A DNA stretch of 64,000 nucleotides from Qipengyuania aurantiaca. GTDB taxonomy: Bacteria > Pseudomonadota > Alphaproteobacteria > Sphingomonadales > Sphingomonadaceae. Shown piece after piece: positions 62,523 through 64,000 of the stretch. The notes under the pieces are model-generated. The model was not told the origin of the DNA. It made no database searches and saw only the letters and a program-made list of their open reading frames with translations. The stretch lies in NCBI RefSeq assembly GCF_019711375.1, contig NZ_CP081295.1, forward strand, positions 1,116,001-1,180,000, read 5' to 3'. Both the position numbers and the translations under genes were made by a program. Each line of letters starts with the position of its first letter. Position 1 is the first letter of the stretch.

Positions 62523-64000
62523 TCAGGCGGTCGGCTTGGTCGTCGGGTGGACCCCGCCTTCCTGCGATTCGAGACCGGCACCAGCCTGGCCTTCGAGATC
62601 GTCGCCGACATTGTCGTCGCGGATCGTGTCGAGATGCATCAATTTCTTGATCAGCGGGCTGACCACCATCACGGCGACACCGATGCCGACCGCGTACCAG
62701 CCGACGGTCGAATAGACGTCGAGTACGACCTGTTTGCCCGCTTCCTCGCCAACCCCTTCGGCACCCGTTGCGGCGGCGATGAGGCCGGCTGCGAAGTTAC
62801 CGGTGGCCGAAGCGAAGAACCAGGTGCCCATGACGAGGCTGGCCATATGGGCCGGGCTCAGGCGGTTCATCGCCGACAGGCCTACGGGCGAGAGGCAAAG
62901 CTCGCCGGTGGTGTGCAGCAGGTAGATGAGGAAGATGAAAATGACCGGCGTCGGGACGTTCACGCCCACGCTCTCCGCGCCCCAGACGAGAACGAGGAAG
63001 CCGAGGCCGACCTGGATCACGGCAAGGCCAAACTTCAGCGGCGTGCTGGGTTCCTTGCCCTTGCGCGCCAGACCCTGCCACAGCATCGCGAAGAGCGGTG
63101 CCAGCAGCACGATGTAGATCGCGTTGATCGACTGGAACATCGATGCGTTCACGCCCTGCGTGTCGACATGGCGATCGGTGAACAGGTTGAGCGACGAACC
63201 GGCCTGCTCGAACAGCGCCCAGAAGACGATCGAGGTCAGGATCAGGAACATCGCGGCGAAGATACGGTCACGTTCGTCGAACGCCTTGACCAGCGACTGC
63301 TGGATCAGGACCGCGACGAGGACGGCAAGACCGCCCAGCGCAACCCACACCATCCACTCGGTGCCGAGCGCCGCCAGCACGATGCCGACGATCATGGTCG
63401 CGGCCGCCAGAAGGTAGACCATGAACGGTCCCTGCGGAGCGGCCTTCCACGAGCCATAGGCCATCTTGAAGGTCACGATGGCCAGCACATAGGCGACAAG
63501 AGCGCCGCCGAATGCGCCGAGGACGGTGCCGACCAGTTCCTGGAACTGGATTGCGGCCCAGCACAGCGCGACCATGGCAAGGCCGGCGCCGTAAATGCCC
63601 CATTCCTTGCCGCCCTTGATCTTGGCCGGGTCCTTTGGCTCGCCCTTGCCGAGAAGCAGAGGCTTGCCGATGACGAAGAACACGAGGCCGAGCAGCATGC
63701 CGAAGCCGGCGAGGCCGAAGCCGTACTGCCAGCCATAGGTCTGGCCGAGATAGCCGCAGATGATGGACGCGGTTGCCGCGCCGACGTTAATGCCCATGTA
63801 GAAGATGGTGTAAGCCGGATCGCGGCGCACGTCGGTGCGCGCATAAAGCTGGCCGACGATGACCGAAATGTTCGCTTTCAGGAAGCCCGAGCCCACGATG
63901 ATGAGGGCAAGCGCGAGCCAGAACACGTTGATCATAGGATCGCTTTGTCCGCCGGACCCTTCGAACGCCATGAAGAAGTGGCCGAAGGTCAGCAGGACCG
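62523..64000 (-). CDS. POT/PTR-family peptide transporter (5' end beyond window)
   Basis: Proton-coupled oligopeptide transporter of the inner membrane. At least 492 codons are present; the frame stays open to the right edge (VLLTFGHFFMAFEGSGG), so the N-terminal one or two membrane segments are missing. FLKANISVIVGQLY and DPAYTIFYMGINVGAATASI are the PTR2 signatures, and the ending region has TTGELCLSPVGLSAMNRLSP, the second PTR2 motif. About 12-13 further hydrophobic segments are visible, and the C-terminal tail is acidic. Confidence 0.92.
   Translation of the reverse strand, partial: VLLTFGHFFMAFEGSGGQSDPMINVFWLALALIIVGSGFLKANISVIVGQLYARTDVRRDPAYTIFYMGINVGAATASIICGYLGQTYGWQYGFGLAGFGMLLGLVFFVIGKPLLLGKGEPKDPAKIKGGKEWGIYGAGLAMVALCWAAIQFQELVGTVLGAFGGALVAYVLAIVTFKMAYGSWKAAPQGPFMVYLLAAATMIVGIVLAALGTEWMVWVALGGLAVLVAVLIQQSLVKAFDERDRIFAAMFLILTSIVFWALFEQAGSSLNLFTDRHVDTQGVNASMFQSINAIYIVLLAPLFAMLWQGLARKGKEPSTPLKFGLAVIQVGLGFLVLVWGAESVGVNVPTPVIFIFLIYLLHTTGELCLSPVGLSAMNRLSPAHMASLVMGTWFFASATGNFAAGLIAAATGAEGVGEEAGKQVVLDVYSTVGWYAVGIGVAVMVVSPLIKKLMHLDTIRDDNVGDDLEGQAGAGLESQEGGVHPTTKPTA

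Overview
The window looks like a chromosomal segment of a GC-rich alphaproteobacterium of the order Sphingomonadales, most likely the Erythrobacteraceae. The evidence is the codon usage, a fused ThiS-ThiG, a short SufD, SUF-operon order, an MmcB gene with an alphaproteobacterial LexA box, and GTTCGCCCTGAGCCTGTCGA-type intergenic repeats. Most of it is housekeeping sequence in short, translationally coupled operons. Two stretches of lower GC stand out: about 21.5-24.8 kb (sulfotransferases, one decayed) and about 46.2-48.9 kb (flippase and glycosyltransferase beside a tRNA-Arg).

Layout. 0-2.2 kb: thiSG, an uncharacterised gene and an HNH-like protein. 2.2-7.3 kb (minus): cupin lipoprotein, acyl-CoA ligase, gamma-glutamyltransferase and pyrD. 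7.3-7.7 kb: a structured non-coding stretch with a strong intrinsic terminator (candidate small RNA) and palindromes ahead of an AraC-type regulator. 8.7-15.6 kb: a SUF iron-sulfur operon, Rrf2 regulator-sufB-three extra genes-sufC-sufD-sufS-sufT-sufA, nearly all junctions overlapping. 15.6-21.4 kb: uncharacterised acidic protein, lipoprotein, EI24 membrane protein, adenosine kinase and two acyl-CoA dehydrogenases. 21.5-24.8 kb: one intact and one broken sulfotransferase gene around a 0.9-kb gene-free stretch. 25-31 kb: purD and xseA, divergent with overlapping start codons; DUF2093, M23 peptidase, phytase-like protein, rpmB, tadA.

31-41.3 kb: RNase T2, nadC, a LytS/LytTR two-component pair, an HD-domain protein, then an envelope-oriented minus-strand run (M48 peptidase with PDZ, DsbA-like protein, M48-TPR peptidase, alpha/beta hydrolase, App1-type phosphatase). 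41.4-45.8 kb: a large acidic PAS protein, DUF2141, a sterol-desaturase-family enzyme, SOS-type mmcB and a hypothetical. 45.9-48.9 kb: tRNA-Arg(CCG) and the surface-polysaccharide pair. 49-64 kb: a lipid kinase coupled to a possible Tam41-like nucleotidyltransferase, DUF2141, rpe-heparinase-purH, a 39-residue ORF coupled to msrA, Zur-type regulator, dxs, secreted hypothetical, crotonase, NnrU, FKBP and a POT transporter cut by the right edge.

The strongest leads are the unexplained genes inside the SUF operon (including a DUF559 protein that appears to lack an active-site acid), the candidate small RNA at 7405-7514, the purD/xseA start-codon overlap, the app1 start buried in a hairpin, the LexA box on mmcB, and the lipid-kinase/Tam41-like pair. 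No CRISPR array, insertion sequence, integrase or phage gene was seen.
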